This document shows positions 29,803-43,768 of a stretch of 64,000 nucleotides of DNA, in pieces; position 1 is the first letter of the stretch, and each line of letters begins with the position of its first letter. The stretch is from Azohydromonas caseinilytica (GTDB lineage: Bacteria; Pseudomonadota; Gammaproteobacteria; Burkholderiales; Burkholderiaceae_C): contig NZ_JABBFW010000001.1 in assembly GCF_012927045.1 (NCBI RefSeq), forward strand, positions 434,001 to 498,000. Reading direction: 5' to 3'. The notes beneath the pieces are model-generated. The model saw only the letters and a list, made by a program, of their open reading frames with translations. It was not told the origin of the DNA and searched no databases. Position numbers and translations under genes: made by a program.

Positions 29803-29813
29803 GGCGCGCGGGC

Positions 29814-30980
29814 TCAGCGGAAAGTGGGGCGCCAGTGTTGCACAGCCAGCGCCAGCACCCCGGCGACGAGGCCCCAGAAGGCCGAGGCGATCCCGAACAG
29901 CGACAGCCCGCTGGCGGTGACGAGGAAGGTCAGCAGCGCGGCCTCGCGCGTCCTCTCCTCCTGCAGCCCCATCGCCAGCGCACCGCCGATGGTGGACAGC
30001 AGCGCCAGCCCCGCCACCGCCAGCACCAGCCCCTTCGGGAAGGCGCCGATCAAGCCCACCACCGCGCCGCCGGCCAGGCCCAGCGTGATGTAGAAAAGGC
30101 CCGCCATCACTGCCGCCATGTAGCGCTTGGCCGGGTCGGCATGGGCCTCGCGGCCCATGCAGATCGCCGCCGTGATCGCCGCCAGGTTCAGCGCGTAGCC
30201 GCCGAAGGGCGCCAGCAGCAGCGAGGCCAGCCCCGTGACCGTCACCGGCGGCGACACCGGGGTGTCGTAGCCCGCGGCGCGCTGCGCCGCCACGCCGGGC
30301 AGGTTCTGCGAGGCCATGGTCACCACGAACAGCGGCAGCGCCAGCCCGACGAGCGCCTGCACGCTGAAGGCCGGCAACGTCCACACCGGCTGCGCCAGCC
30401 GCCACTGCACCGCGCCCAGGTTGAGCGTGCCCTGCCCCGCCGCCACCGCCATGCCCGCCAGCAGCACGCCCGGCACCGCATAGCGCGGCCACAGGCGCCG
30501 GCCCAGCAGGTAGGCCGCCAGCATGGCACCCACCAGCACGGGACTGGCCTTGAGCGCCAGGCAGGCGTCGAAGCCGAAGCGCGTCAGCACCCCGGCCAGC
30601 AGCGCCGCGGCCAGCGCGCGCGGGATGCGGTCCATCACGCGGGCGAAGAAGCCGCTGGCGCCGGCGGCCACGATCAGCAGCGCGCACACCACGAAGGCGC
30701 CGATGCCCTCGGCCATGGAAAGCCCGCTGGTGCCCGCGATCAGCGCCGCGCCGGGCGTGCTCCAGGCGGTGAGCACGGGCTGGCGGTACCACAGGCTCAG
30801 CCCCGCGCTGGTCAGCCCCATGCCCAGGCCCAGCGCCCACATCCACGAGACGGTCTGCGCCGGCGTGGCGCCCAGCGCCTCGGCGGCATGGAAGACGATC
30901 ACCACCGAGCTGGTGAAGCCCACGAGCACGGCCACGAAGCCCGCCACCACGGCGGACAGCGACAGGTCCCTCAGCACCAC
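29814..30980 (-). CDS. benE: BenE-family permease
   Basis: 388 aa, about eleven to twelve membrane segments. BenE signatures: SVVIVFHAAEALGATPAQTVSWMWALGLGMG near the N-terminus, WSTPGAALI, and PFGGYALNLAAITAAICMGREAHADP in the second half. The founding member was described as a benzoate/proton symporter; no benzoate catabolic genes are nearby, so the substrate here is uncertain. The likely start is the GTG at 30980, ten bases after the kup stop; the next codon is also GTG. Confidence 0.88.
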   Translation of the reverse strand: MVLRDLSLSAVVAGFVAVLVGFTSSVVIVFHAAEALGATPAQTVSWMWALGLGMGLTSAGLSLWYRQPVLTAWSTPGAALIAGTSGLSMAEGIGAFVVCALLIVAAGASGFFARVMDRIPRALAAALLAGVLTRFGFDACLALKASPVLVGAMLAAYLLGRRLWPRYAVPGVLLAGMAVAAGQGTLNLGAVQWRLAQPVWTLPAFSVQALVGLALPLFVVTMASQNLPGVAAQRAAGYDTPVSPPVTVTGLASLLLAPFGGYALNLAAITAAICMGREAHADPAKRYMAAVMAGLFYITLGLAGGAVVGLIGAFPKGLVLAVAGLALLSTIGGALAMGLQEERTREAALLTFLVTASGLSLFGIASAFWGLVAGVLALAVQHWRPTFR

Positions 30981-30990
30981 GGCAGCGGGC

Positions 30991-32874
30991 TCAGATCTCG
31001 ACCTTGGAGCCCAGCTCCACGATGCGGTTGGCCGGCAGGTTCAGGAAGTCCGCCGCCGCCGAGGCGTTGCGGTGCATGCTGGCGAAGAGCTTTTCCCGCC
31101 ACATCGCCATGCCCTGCTGGGCCAGCGTCGGGATCACGATGTCGCGGCTCAGGAAGTAGCTGGTGTCCATGTCGTCCAGCGGCACGCCGCGGCCCTTGAG
31201 CGCCTGCAGCGCCTCGGGCACGTCCGGGTCGTTCTTGAAGCCGAAGTGCAGCACCACCTGCCAGCAGTCATGGCCCAGCGGGCGCATGCTCGCGCGCTTG
31301 TCGAAGCCGATCCAGGGCACGTCGTGGTGCTGCACCGAGACGAACAGGTTGTACTCGTGCAGTACCTTGTTGTGCTTGAGGTTGTGCATCAGCGCGTTGG
31401 GCGTGAGGCCCTGCTCGGCCGCCAGGAACACCGCCGTGCCGGGCACGCGCTTGGGCGGACTCATGAACACCGCCTCCAGGAAGCCTTCGAGGTCGATGGC
31501 ATCGTCGCGCAGCCGCTCGGCCACCAGCGCGCGCCCGCGCCGCCAGGTGGTCATGAGCGTGAACATGCCGACGCCGATGGCCAGCGGAAACCAGCCTCCG
31601 CCCACCAGCTTGAGCATGTTGGAGGCGAAGAAGGCCACGTCGATGACGAAGAAGAAGCCCGTGGCGCCCAGGCACAGCCACAGCGGGTAGCGCCAGCCGT
31701 AGCGGATGACGAAGAAGGTCATGACGGTGGTGATGGTCATGTCCAGCGTCACGGCGATGCCGTAGGCCGCGGCCAGGCGCGAGGAGGTGCCGAACAGCGC
31801 CACCGCCAGCACGATGAACGCGTACAGCCCCCAGTTCACGAAGGGCACGTAGATCTGCCCCGTGTCCTTCACCGAGGTGTGCTTGATGTGCATGCGCGGC
31901 AGCAGGCCCATCTGGATCGCCTGCTTGGTCACGGAGAACGCCGCCGTGATCAGCGCCTGCGAGGCGATGACGGTGGCGGCCGTGGCCAGGAACACCAGCG
32001 GCAGCCGCGCCCACTCGGGGGCCAGCAGGTAGAACGGGTTCTCGATGGCCTCGGGGTCCGCCAGCACCAGCGCGCCCTGGCCGAAGTAGTTGATCACCAG
32101 CGACGGCATCACCAGGCCGTACCAGGCGATGCGGATGGGCCGCTTGCCGAAGTGGCCCAGGTCGGCGTAGAGCGCCTCGCCGCCGGTGACGCACAGCACC
32201 ACCGCGCCCAGCGCCAGGAAGGCCACCAGCTTGTGCTGCACCCAGAAGCCGACGGCGTAGGCCGGGTTGAGGGCCGCCAGCACGCTGGGATTGCCCAGCA
32301 GGTGCGGCAGCCCCAGCGCCACCAGCGTGATGAACCACACCAGCGTGATGGGGCCGAAGAAGCGGCCGATGTCGGCCGTGCCGAAGCGCTGCACCGCGAA
32401 CAGCCCGGTAAGCACCACCAGCGTGATCGGCACCACGAAGGGATGCAGGTGCTCGGAGGCCACTTCCAGGCCCTCCACCGCCGACAGCACCGAGATCGCC
32501 GGCGTGATCACGCCGTCGCCGTAGAAGATGGCCGTGCCGAACATGCCCACCGCCAGCAGCGCCTGGCGCAGCCGCGGGCGCTCGCGCACCGCGTGCGTGG
32601 CCAGCGCCAGCATGGCGATCAGGCCGCCCTCGCCGTTGTTGTCCGCGCGCAGGATCAGCAGCACGTACTTCAGCGAGACGATGACCGTCAGCGTCCAGAA
32701 GATCAGCGACAGCACGCCCAGCACGTTGTCGGGCGTGGCCTCGACATGGCCGGCGTGGAAGATTTCCTTGAAGGCGTACAGCGGGCTGGTGCCGATGTCG
32801 CCATAGACGACACCCAGGGCGGCCAGCGTGAGGGCCGCCAGGGCAGACGGCGAGCGCGAAGAAGAGGAACTCAC
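30991..32874 (-). CDS. kup: Low-affinity potassium uptake protein Kup
   Basis: 627 aa, normal length. The twelve-helix N-terminal part opens with the signature [25 protein letters not shown] and has [25 protein letters not shown]; the cytoplasmic C-terminal part (from about residue 480) is present. It imports K+ with protons. Start is the GTG at 32874. Flanked by gshA upstream (88 bp) and benE downstream (10 bp). Confidence 0.97.
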   Translation of the reverse strand: MSSSSSRSPSALAALTLAALGVVYGDIGTSPLYAFKEIFHAGHVEATPDNVLGVLSLIFWTLTVIVSLKYVLLILRADNNGEGGLIAMLALATHAVRERPRLRQALLAVGMFGTAIFYGDGVITPAISVLSAVEGLEVASEHLHPFVVPITLVVLTGLFAVQRFGTADIGRFFGPITLVWFITLVALGLPHLLGNPSVLAALNPAYAVGFWVQHKLVAFLALGAVVLCVTGGEALYADLGHFGKRPIRIAWYGLVMPSLVINYFGQGALVLADPEAIENPFYLLAPEWARLPLVFLATAATVIASQALITAAFSVTKQAIQMGLLPRMHIKHTSVKDTGQIYVPFVNWGLYAFIVLAVALFGTSSRLAAAYGIAVTLDMTITTVMTFFVIRYGWRYPLWLCLGATGFFFVIDVAFFASNMLKLVGGGWFPLAIGVGMFTLMTTWRRGRALVAERLRDDAIDLEGFLEAVFMSPPKRVPGTAVFLAAEQGLTPNALMHNLKHNKVLHEYNLFVSVQHHDVPWIGFDKRASMRPLGHDCWQVVLHFGFKNDPDVPEALQALKGRGVPLDDMDTSYFLSRDIVIPTLAQQGMAMWREKLFASMHRNASAAADFLNLPANRIVELGSKVEI

Positions 32875-32962
32875 AGGACAGGACCCCGCTCAGGGGCCCG
32901 TTACGCAAAGCCCCTATTGTGGCGCCCGCGCGTTGTGCACCGCACAACGCGCAGCTGCCGGC

Positions 32963-34258
32963 TCACTCGTAGATCTCGGCGTCGGGGTCCGTGGCCTCGA
33001 GCTCGTAGCTGGCCGCCAGCATGGCCAGGCGGCCGATCACGCCGTACATGTAGAAGCGGTTGGGCGCGCTGGCGCCGGGCTTCTCGCCCGGGCGCGGCAT
33101 GTGGCTGGCCTCGGCGAAGGCCAGCGGCACGAAGGCCGCGCCGGGGGCATTGAGGTTCTCGTCGATGCCGCGCTCGGCATGCACGCGGTAGAAGCCGCCC
33201 ACCACGTAGCGGTCGAGCATGTACACCACCGGCTCGGCCACCGCGTCATTCATGCGCTCGTAGGTGGGCACGCCCTCCTGGATGATGACCTCGCTGACTT
33301 CCTGCCCTTCCTTGATCACGCTCATCTTGTTGCGCGTGCGGCGGTTGAGGTCTTCCAGGTCCTTGGGGTCGCGCACCGTCATGATGCCCATGCCGTAGGT
33401 GCCGGCGTCGGCCTTCACCACCACGAAGGGCTTCTCGTTGATGCCGTATTCCTTGTACTTGCGCCGCACCTTGGCCAGCAGCGCCTCGGCGTTGGACTGC
33501 ACGCAGTCCACGCCCGTGCCGTCGGCGAAGTTGACCTGCCCGCACTGGCTGTACATCGGGTTGATGAGCCAGGGGTCCATGCCCAGCAGCTTGGCGAACT
33601 TCTTGGCCACCTCCTCGTAGCTCTGGAAGTGGTTGCTCTTGCGCCGCACCGCCCAGCCCGCGTGCAGCGGCGGCAGCAGGTACTGCTCGTGCAGGTTCTC
33701 CAGGATCTTGGGGATGCCGCCGGAGAGGTCGTTGTTGAGCAGGATGGTGCAGGGATCGAAGTCCTTGAGCCCCAGGCGCCGCGGCGTGCGCAGCAGCGGC
33801 TCCAGCGTCAGCGTGCCGCCATCGGGCAGCGTCAGCGTGGTGGGCTTGGTGATGGTCTCGTCCAGCGTGCCCAGGCGCACGTTGAGGCCGGCCTGGTTGA
33901 AGATCTGCGTCAGGCGCTGGACGTTGCTGAGGTAGAAGCTGTTGCGGGTGTGCTTCTCGGGAATGAGCAGCAGGTTCTTGGCTTCCGGGCAGATCTTCTC
34001 GATGGCTGCCATGGCGGCCTGCACGGCCAGCGGCAGCATCTCGTCGGTGAGGTTGTTCCAGCCGCCGGGGAAGAGGTTGGTGTCCACCGGCGCGAGCTTG
34101 AAGCCGGCGTTGCGCACGTCCACCGAGGAGTAGAACGGCGGCGTGTGCTCCATCCACTCCAGGCGGAACCAGCGTTCGATGGCCGGCATCGACTCCAGGA
34201 TGCGCTGTTCCAGCTCGTTGATCGGGCCATTGAGCGCGGTGATGAGATGCGGGACCAT
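32963..34258 (-). CDS. gshA: Glutamate-cysteine ligase, proteobacterial (Acidithiobacillus-like) type
   Basis: 431 aa. Matches the GshA type found in beta- and some gammaproteobacteria, unlike the enteric enzyme: WMEHTPPFYSSVDVRNAGFKLAPVDTNLFPGGWNNL near the start, KNLLLIPEKHTRNSFYLSN, FVVVKADAGTYGMGIMTVR and YVVGGFYRVHAERG. It makes gamma-glutamylcysteine, the first step of glutathione synthesis, which gshB 3.2 kb downstream completes. It heads the run gshA-kup-benE-gshB. The 328-bp upstream gap holds the amtB terminator at its far end and no other clear site. Confidence 0.95.
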   Translation of the reverse strand: MVPHLITALNGPINELEQRILESMPAIERWFRLEWMEHTPPFYSSVDVRNAGFKLAPVDTNLFPGGWNNLTDEMLPLAVQAAMAAIEKICPEAKNLLLIPEKHTRNSFYLSNVQRLTQIFNQAGLNVRLGTLDETITKPTTLTLPDGGTLTLEPLLRTPRRLGLKDFDPCTILLNNDLSGGIPKILENLHEQYLLPPLHAGWAVRRKSNHFQSYEEVAKKFAKLLGMDPWLINPMYSQCGQVNFADGTGVDCVQSNAEALLAKVRRKYKEYGINEKPFVVVKADAGTYGMGIMTVRDPKDLEDLNRRTRNKMSVIKEGQEVSEVIIQEGVPTYERMNDAVAEPVVYMLDRYVVGGFYRVHAERGIDENLNAPGAAFVPLAFAEASHMPRPGEKPGASAPNRFYMYGVIGRLAMLAASYELEATDPDAEIYE

Positions 34259-34474
34259 GGTGCGGAGTTGTTGTGGACGTCGGAACTGCTGATTCTAGGC
34301 AGGCGGCATACCCGGCGGCGCCCACACCGAGCGCGGCGCCGATCAGCCCACCGCCACCTTCCGGGCGCGGTGTACTCCCGGGACGAGACGCTTTCGTGAC
34401 AGGGGGCCGTCCCGGGCAGCCCGGGGCCGCACCGGCGGCGGTGCCATGCAGGCGCTCGCGCCGCTGCGGCAGGA

Positions 34475-34503
34475 AAGAAAAAGGCCACCCGCGAGGGGTG
34501 GCC
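34475..34503 (-). terminator. Rho-independent terminator of the torF-glnK-amtB operon
   Basis: On the minus strand the hairpin GGCCACCC/GGGTGGCC (34496-34503 with 34483-34490, short loop) is followed by TTTTTTCTTT. It lies about 85 bp beyond the amtB stop. A textbook intrinsic terminator. Confidence 0.9.
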
Positions 34504-34586
34504 CAAGTTCGCTACCGCAACCGCAGCGAAGAGACTGCTCTGGCGCGGGGGCGTGCGCTCGGCGCCGCCGCCCGCGGCTTTCAGGA

Positions 34587-36014
34587 TCAGCGGTTGTACG
34601 CCGTCTCGCCGTGCGAGCTGATGTCCAGGCCCTCGCGCTCCTCCTCTTCGGACACGCGCAGGCCGATCACCAGGTCCACCAGCTTGTAGGCCACCACGGC
34701 CACCAGAGCCGACCACAGGATGGTCGTGCCCACGGCCTGGGCCTGCACCCACACCTGGGCGCCGATGCCGCCCCACTCGCCGCACTGGTTGCTGACGTAG
34801 TTGCAGATGCCCGTGCCGCCCAGGTCGGGCGAGGCGAACACGCCGGTCAGCAGCGCGCCCAGGATGCCGCCCACGCCGTGCACGCCGAACACGTCCAGCG
34901 AGTCGTCGGCGCCCAGCATGCGCTTGAGGCCGTTGACGCCCCACAGGCACACGAAGCCCGCCAGCAGGCCGATCACCAGCGCGCCGCCCACGCCCACGAA
35001 GCCGCAGGCCGGGGTGATGGCCACCAGGCCGGCCACCGCGCCGGAAGCGGCGCCCAGCATCGAGGCCTTGCCCTTCATCAGCGCCTCGCCGGCGATCCAG
35101 CTCAGCGTCGCGGCGGCCGTGGCCACCACCGTGTTGACGAAGGCCAGCGCGGCCACGCCGTTGGCTTCCAGGTTGGAGCCGGCGTTGAAGCCGAACCAGC
35201 CCACCCACAGCAGCGAGGCGCCCACCATGGTCAGCGTCAGGCTGTGCGGCGCCATCGACTCGCGGCCGTAGCCCACGCGCTTGCCCACCATGAAGGCGCC
35301 CACCAGGCCCGCCACCGCGGCGTTGATGTGCACCACCGTGCCGCCGGCGAAGTCCAGCGCGCCCTTGGCCCACAGCCAGCCCGCGCCGGCCGTCACGGCC
35401 GCCAGCGTCTCCTCGCTGGTGATGGCGTCCGGGCCGTCCCAGTACCAGACCATGTGCGCCACGGGCAGGTAGGCGAAGGTGAACCACAGCACCGAGAAGG
35501 CCAGCACCGCCGAGAACCTGATGCGCTCGGCGAAGGCGCCCACGATCAGCGCCACCGTGATGGCGGCGAAGGCGCCCTGGAAGCTCACGAAGGTCAGCTC
35601 ATGCAGCACCACGCCCTTGCTGAAGGTCGCGGCCACCGACTCCGGCGTGACACCCTTGAGGAACAGCTTGTCCAGCGTGCCGATGAACGGATTGCCGCCG
35701 GTGAAGGCCGCCGAGTAGCCGTACACCACCCACAGCACGGAGATGAGCGCGAAGACCACGAACACCTGCATCAGCACCGACAGCATGTTCTTGCTGCGCA
35801 CCAGGCCGCCATAGAACAGCGCCAGGCCGGGGATGACCATCAGGATGACCAGCGCGGTGCAGATGGTCAGGAAGGCGGTGTCGCCCTTGTTGGGCACCGG
35901 CGCCGCCGCGCTGGCGGCCTGCGCCACGGCCGTGGCCGCTTCCTGTGCCAGCACGCCGCTGACCGCACCCAGGCCCGCCAGGCCCACGGCCAGGGGAAGA
36001 AGAAGTTTTCTCAT
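34587..36014 (-). CDS. amtB: Ammonium channel/transporter AmtB
   Basis: 475 aa with a cleavable signal peptide (MRKLLLPLAVGLAGLGAVSGVLAQ) and eleven membrane helices. The pore twin histidines are in GGTVVHINAAVAGL and DVFGVHGVGGILGA; the signature DFAGGTVVHINA is complete. The cytoplasmic tail (RVSEEEEREGLDISSHGETAYNR) is the GlnK-binding type. Third gene of torF-glnK-amtB, 37 bp after glnK. GlnK normally blocks AmtB when nitrogen is plentiful. Confidence 0.97.
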   Translation of the reverse strand: MRKLLLPLAVGLAGLGAVSGVLAQEAATAVAQAASAAAPVPNKGDTAFLTICTALVILMVIPGLALFYGGLVRSKNMLSVLMQVFVVFALISVLWVVYGYSAAFTGGNPFIGTLDKLFLKGVTPESVAATFSKGVVLHELTFVSFQGAFAAITVALIVGAFAERIRFSAVLAFSVLWFTFAYLPVAHMVWYWDGPDAITSEETLAAVTAGAGWLWAKGALDFAGGTVVHINAAVAGLVGAFMVGKRVGYGRESMAPHSLTLTMVGASLLWVGWFGFNAGSNLEANGVAALAFVNTVVATAAATLSWIAGEALMKGKASMLGAASGAVAGLVAITPACGFVGVGGALVIGLLAGFVCLWGVNGLKRMLGADDSLDVFGVHGVGGILGALLTGVFASPDLGGTGICNYVSNQCGEWGGIGAQVWVQAQAVGTTILWSALVAVVAYKLVDLVIGLRVSEEEEREGLDISSHGETAYNR

Positions 36015-36051
36015 GGGTTGTCTCGAATGTCTGGGGACGCGCCGCTCGTCG

Positions 36052-37160
<1,109 letters not shown>

Positions 37161-37193
37161 TGAGGTGGCTCCGGAAGGGGACACCGCCATCAC

Positions 37194-37209
37194 TGCACCA
37201 TCCGTGCCA
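37194..37209 (-). promoter_or_regulatory. Sigma-54 (RpoN) promoter of torF-glnK-amtB
   Basis: Read on the minus strand: TGGCACGGATGGTGCA, against the consensus TGGCACGNNNNTTGCW. The invariant GG (-24) and GC (-12) are exactly 10 nt apart and only one consensus base differs. The start of transcription would be near 37184, leaving a leader of roughly 24 nt before the porin ATG. Confidence 0.85.
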
Positions 37210-37262
37210 ACACCGCCTGCTGCATTCCCCAGGTGCCCCGGTGTAAGTACGCGTTTCAACTC

Positions 37263-37276
37263 GCACCAAGCTGGTG
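37263..37276. promoter_or_regulatory. Candidate NtrC binding site
   Basis: GCACCAAGCTGGTG fits the NtrC dyad GCACC-N5-GGTGC except for the last base. It lies about 80-90 bp upstream of the predicted sigma-54 start, a typical enhancer distance. A half site, TTGGTGCG, follows near 37300. Confidence 0.6.
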
Positions 37277-37379
37277 AAACAGCGCCCCGAGCCCCCGTTT
37301 GGTGCGCCTTGACAAGGGGCGCCTTGCGCTCTTCGTTGCGCCACACAATGACCTTGCGGGGATCAAAGGAGGACGCGGG

Positions 37380-38903
37380 ATGTCGCTGGCCGTACTCAGC
37401 AGCCGGGCGCTGGACGCCCTGGAAGCGCCCGAAGTGCGCGTGGAAGTGCATCTGGCCAACGGGCTGCCCAGCTTCACGCTGGTGGGCCTGGCCGACACCG
37501 AGGTCAAGGAGGCGCGCGAGCGCGTACGCGCCGCGCTGGTCCACAGCGGGCTGCCCTTCCCGCACAACAAGCGCATCACGGTGAACCTGGCACCGGCGGA
37601 CCTGCCCAAGGAGTCCGGGCGCTTCGACCTGCCCATCGCGCTGGGCATCGTGGCTGCGGCGGGCGAGCTCGATGCCGCGGCGCTGGCGCGCTTCGAGTTC
37701 GCGGGCGAGCTGTCGTTGGCCGGCGACCTGCGCCCGGTGCGCGGCGCCGTCGCGCTGGCGCTGGCGCTGCGGCGCGCCGGCAGCACGCGCACGTTGGTCC
37801 TGCCGCCGGACAGCGCCGAGCAGGCCGCGCTGGTGCAGGGCGTGGACGTGCGCCGCGCCGCACACCTGCTGGACGTCGTGGCGGCGCTGCGCCCGGGCGA
37901 CGCGGCCGTGCCGCTGCCGCGGGCCCAGGCCCTCACGCTGCCGGCCAGGCCGGCGCTGCCCGACCTGCGCGAGGTGCGCGGCCAGGGCGCCGCCAAGCGC
38001 GTGCTGGAGATCGCCGCCACAGGCGCCCATTCACTGCTGATGGTGGGCTCCCCGGGCAGCGGCAAGTCGATGCTGGCGCACCGGCTGCCCGCGCTGCTGC
38101 CGCCCATGGACGAGGACGAGGCCCTGGCCAGCGCCGCGCTGCAGGGGCTCTCCAGCAGCGGCTTCAACGTCGCGCACTGGGGACTGCGCCCGGCGCGCGC
38201 GCCGCACCATTCGGCCAGCGCGGTGGCGCTGGTGGGCGGCGGCTCGCCCCCGAAGCCGGGCGAGATCTCGCTGGCCCATGGCGGCGTGCTGTTCCTGGAC
38301 GAGCTGCCCGAATTCCCGCGCGCGGCGCTGGAGGCGCTGCGCGAGCCGCTGGAGAACGGCCGCATTACGCTCTCCCGCGCCGGCCGCCAGGCCAGCTACC
38401 CGGCGCGTTTCCAGTTGGTCGCCGCGATGAACCCCTGCCCCTGCGGCTGGCTGGGCTCCTTCGCCGCCACCGGCAAGCCCTGCCGCTGCACGGCGCAGGC
38501 CATCGCCCGCTACCAGGGCCGGCTGTCGGGTCCGCTGCTGGACCGCATCGACCTGCAGCTGGAAGTGCCCGCCGTGAAGCCGGCCGAGCTGCTGGCCGCG
38601 CCGGGAGGCGAGCCCAGCGCCGCGGTGGCGCAGCGCGTGGCGCTCGCGCGCGAGCGTGCCCTGGCGCGCCAGGGCGTGCCGAATGCGGAGCTAGACGCCG
38701 CGGGGCTGGACCAGCATGTGCGCCCCGATGCCGCGGCGCTGCGCTTCATCGAGCAGGCCGCCACGCGGCTGGGCTGGTCCGGGCGCAGCCTGCATCGCGC
38801 CCTCAAGGTCGCCCGCACCATCGCCGACCTCGAAGGCGCCGAGCAGCCCGGCGTGGCCCATGTGGCCGAGGCGCTGCAGTACCGGCGCGCACTGCCGGGC
38901 TGA
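37380..38903 (+). CDS. comM: ComM/YifB-family magnesium-chelatase-like AAA+ ATPase
   Basis: 507 aa, normal length. An N-terminal Lon-type S5 fold (MSLAVLSSRALDALEAPEVRVEVHLANGLPSFTLVGLADTEVKEARERVRAAL) precedes the AAA+ core with Walker A VGSPGSGKS (about 222-230), Walker B GGVLFLDELPEF, and the cysteine motif MNPCPCGWLGSF...PCRCT. ComM is a helicase that drives branch migration during natural transformation. The ATG at 37380 follows a GGAGG site. Transcribed divergently from the torF operon. Confidence 0.95.
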   Translation: MSLAVLSSRALDALEAPEVRVEVHLANGLPSFTLVGLADTEVKEARERVRAALVHSGLPFPHNKRITVNLAPADLPKESGRFDLPIALGIVAAAGELDAAALARFEFAGELSLAGDLRPVRGAVALALALRRAGSTRTLVLPPDSAEQAALVQGVDVRRAAHLLDVVAALRPGDAAVPLPRAQALTLPARPALPDLREVRGQGAAKRVLEIAATGAHSLLMVGSPGSGKSMLAHRLPALLPPMDEDEALASAALQGLSSSGFNVAHWGLRPARAPHHSASAVALVGGGSPPKPGEISLAHGGVLFLDELPEFPRAALEALREPLENGRITLSRAGRQASYPARFQLVAAMNPCPCGWLGSFAATGKPCRCTAQAIARYQGRLSGPLLDRIDLQLEVPAVKPAELLAAPGGEPSAAVAQRVALARERALARQGVPNAELDAAGLDQHVRPDAAALRFIEQAATRLGWSGRSLHRALKVARTIADLEGAEQPGVAHVAEALQYRRALPG

Positions 38904-38912
38904 CCCATGAAA

Positions 38913-38947
38913 ACGGCCGGCGCGCCCCTTGCGGAACGCCCGGCCGT
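38913..38947. terminator. Hairpin between convergent comM and glycine-zipper gene
   Basis: ACGGCCGG (38913-38920) pairs exactly with CCGGCCGT (38940-38947), preceded by AAA and followed by CTCTC. It lies ten bases past the comM stop and about 40 bp beyond the stop of the opposing gene. It could serve both directions. Confidence 0.6.
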
Positions 38948-38989
38948 CTCTCAAGCCGCGGCACCCTGGATGCCGCGCTCAACGGAGCT

Positions 38990-39751
38990 TCACTGCACGC
39001 GCAGCGTGCCGCCCTCGTCCACCACGCGCGTGCCGCTGGCAATGGGTTGAGACTGGGTGACGGTGCGCACGCGGCCGTCGTCCATGCGCACGCGCACCTC
39101 GTACACCGTCTGGCTGCGCACACGCTTCTCGATCTCGTGGCCGGCGAAGCCGCCGCCGACCGCGCCCAGCACCGTCGCCACCTTGCGGCCGTTGCCGCCG
39201 CCCACCTTGTTGCCCAGCACGCCGCCGATGACGCCGCCGGCGACCGCACCGATGCCCTGGGCCGGCCCTTCCTGGCGGATGGTCTGCACCGACTCCACCA
39301 CGCCACAGCTGCGGCACACCGGCGCCGGCTGCACCACCGGAGCCTGCGCCACGGGCTGGACCGGGGGGGCCACGTTCACCGGCTGGCGCACCGGCTCGGC
39401 CGGCGCGGGCGCCCGCGTGGCATGGCGCTGCACCGGCGGCGGTGCCGGCGCGTGCTGCACGGGTGCGGGTGAGTGACGGGGGCTCTCGACCTCATCGGCC
39501 GGGCTGTCCGCCGGCGCGAGCCGGGACACGTTGGCCGCCGTCGGCGCTGCGACCGCCGCGGCCGGTGCCGTTGCGTCGCCCGCCACGCCCTGCGTCACCG
39601 CGGCCACGGGCGCCGCCGTCGGTGCCGGCGCCGGCCCGCGCATCAGCCAGCCACCGCCCGCGCCCAATGCTGCCACCAGCACCGCGCCGCCCACCAGGGC
39701 CGCCGGGGAGCGCAGCGCCGAAGCCGGGCGCGCCATCGTCATGTCACTCAT
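38990..39751 (-). CDS. Glycine-zipper 2TM-domain envelope protein
   Basis: 253 aa from the ATG at 39751 (MSDMTMARP); an ATG 9 bp upstream is also possible. One membrane helix (ALVGGAVLVAALGAGGGWLM) is followed by a long Pro/Ala-rich linker of about 110 residues. Then comes the glycine zipper GIGAVAGGVIGGVLGNKVGGGNGRKVATVLGAVGGGFAGHEIEKRV, and the protein ends in RSQTVYEVRVRMDDGRVRTVTQSQ. This matches the SlyB/RcnB-neighbour type of glycine-zipper proteins, thought to insert in the envelope. A CRSCG pair precedes the zipper. Function unknown. Confidence 0.82.
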   Translation of the reverse strand: MSDMTMARPASALRSPAALVGGAVLVAALGAGGGWLMRGPAPAPTAAPVAAVTQGVAGDATAPAAAVAAPTAANVSRLAPADSPADEVESPRHSPAPVQHAPAPPPVQRHATRAPAPAEPVRQPVNVAPPVQPVAQAPVVQPAPVCRSCGVVESVQTIRQEGPAQGIGAVAGGVIGGVLGNKVGGGNGRKVATVLGAVGGGFAGHEIEKRVRSQTVYEVRVRMDDGRVRTVTQSQPIASGTRVVDEGGTLRVQ

Positions 39752-39916
39752 GCCTTGCATTCCCAAACCGCCGAAGGGCGGTCCCTGCCTAGGCAACGAT
39801 CGAGGCGGCGCGCCGGAGGACGCGTGCGGCGGCGGAGTTGCAACCAGATTTGAATGAGCCCGCAACGCCGGGGCCGGGAGCCCGGGCTGCGCCTCAGGGC
39901 GAACCGGGCATGGCCC

Positions 39917-42640
<2,724 letters not shown>

Positions 42641-42654
42641 GAAGGACTCTGTGC

Positions 42655-43704
42655 TCAGGCCGCGACCAGGGAAGTGAACAGCGGGTCGGCCTTGCCGCGC
42701 GGGCGGTAGGCGCTGACCTTGCGCGCGATGGCGGCGATGTGGTCCGGCGTGGTGCCGCAGCAGCCGCCAACGATGTTGAGGAAGCCGCTCTTGGCGAAGT
42801 CCTCCATCAGCTTGGCCGTGACCTCCGGCGTCTCGTCGAAGCCGGTGTCGCTCATCGGGTTGGGCAACCCGGCGTTGGGATAGCAGCTGATGGCGGTGTC
42901 GGCCGCGAGCTTGGACAGCTCCTCGATGTAGGGCCGCATCAGCGCCGCGCCCAGCGCGCAGTTCAGGCCGATGGCGATGGGTTTCGCGTGCCGCACCGAG
43001 TGCCAGAACGCGCCCACGGTCTGGCCGGAGAGGATGCGCCCGGAGGCGTCGGTGACGGTGCCGGAGATGATCACCGGCAGCCGCTCGCCCGTGTCCTCCA
43101 TCAGCTCGTCCAGCGCGAACAGCGCCGCCTTGGCATTGAGCGTGTCGAAGATGGTCTCCACCAGGAACAGGTCGGCGCCGCCTTCGAGCAGCCCCTCGGC
43201 CTGCTCGCGGTACGCGGCGCGCAGCTCGTCGAAGCTGACGTTGCGCGCGCCGGGGTCGTTCACGTCCGGGCTGATGCTGGCCGTGCGCGGCGTGGGGCCG
43301 ATGGCGCCGGCCACGAAGCGCGGCTTGTCGGGCGTGGAGAACTTGTCGCAGGCCTCGCGGGCGATGCGCGCGGCGGCGACGTTCATCTCGCGCGCCAGCG
43401 GGGCCAGGCCGTAGTCCTCCTGGGCGATGGAGGTGGCGCCGAAGGTGTTGGTCTCGATGATGTCCGCGCCCGCGGCCAGGTACTGCTCGTGGATGCTGCG
43501 GATCACGTCAGGGCGCGTGAACTGCAGCAGCTCGTTGTTGCCCTTGAGGTCGGTCGGATGGTCCTTGAAGCGCTCGCCCCGGTAGTCGGCCTCGGTGAGC
43601 TTGAAGCGCTGGATCATGGTCCCCATGGCGCCGTCGATGATGACGATGCGCTGCGGCAGCAGCGCCGCCAGCGCGGCGCCCCGGGTGTATTGCGGTGCGT
43701 TCAT
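42655..43704 (-). CDS. metH: Methionine synthase MetH, homocysteine-binding part (first half of split MetH)
   Basis: 349 aa. The homocysteine S-methyltransferase barrel: [28 protein letters not shown] at the start, [21 protein letters not shown], and the zinc cysteines in IGLNCALGA and [14 protein letters not shown]. It supplies the domain missing from the next gene. The ATG at 43704 (MNAPQYTRG) is chosen; the frame extends 14 codons further. No cobalamin riboswitch can be fitted upstream, since the AAA+ gene ends only 64 bp away. Confidence 0.95.
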   Translation of the reverse strand: MNAPQYTRGAALAALLPQRIVIIDGAMGTMIQRFKLTEADYRGERFKDHPTDLKGNNELLQFTRPDVIRSIHEQYLAAGADIIETNTFGATSIAQEDYGLAPLAREMNVAAARIAREACDKFSTPDKPRFVAGAIGPTPRTASISPDVNDPGARNVSFDELRAAYREQAEGLLEGGADLFLVETIFDTLNAKAALFALDELMEDTGERLPVIISGTVTDASGRILSGQTVGAFWHSVRHAKPIAIGLNCALGAALMRPYIEELSKLAADTAISCYPNAGLPNPMSDTGFDETPEVTAKLMEDFAKSGFLNIVGGCCGTTPDHIAAIARKVSAYRPRGKADPLFTSLVAA

Positions 43705-43768
43705 CGCGGCATTGTAGAAAGCCGCCCCTTTCCGGCGCCGCCGCACGGCCAGCGCCGGGCCGCCCGCC

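Noticed and set aside
43705-43768. Cobalamin riboswitch upstream of metH
   Set aside because: Only 64 bp lie between the AAA+ stop and the metH start, too short for the aptamer, and no B12-box sequence is seen.
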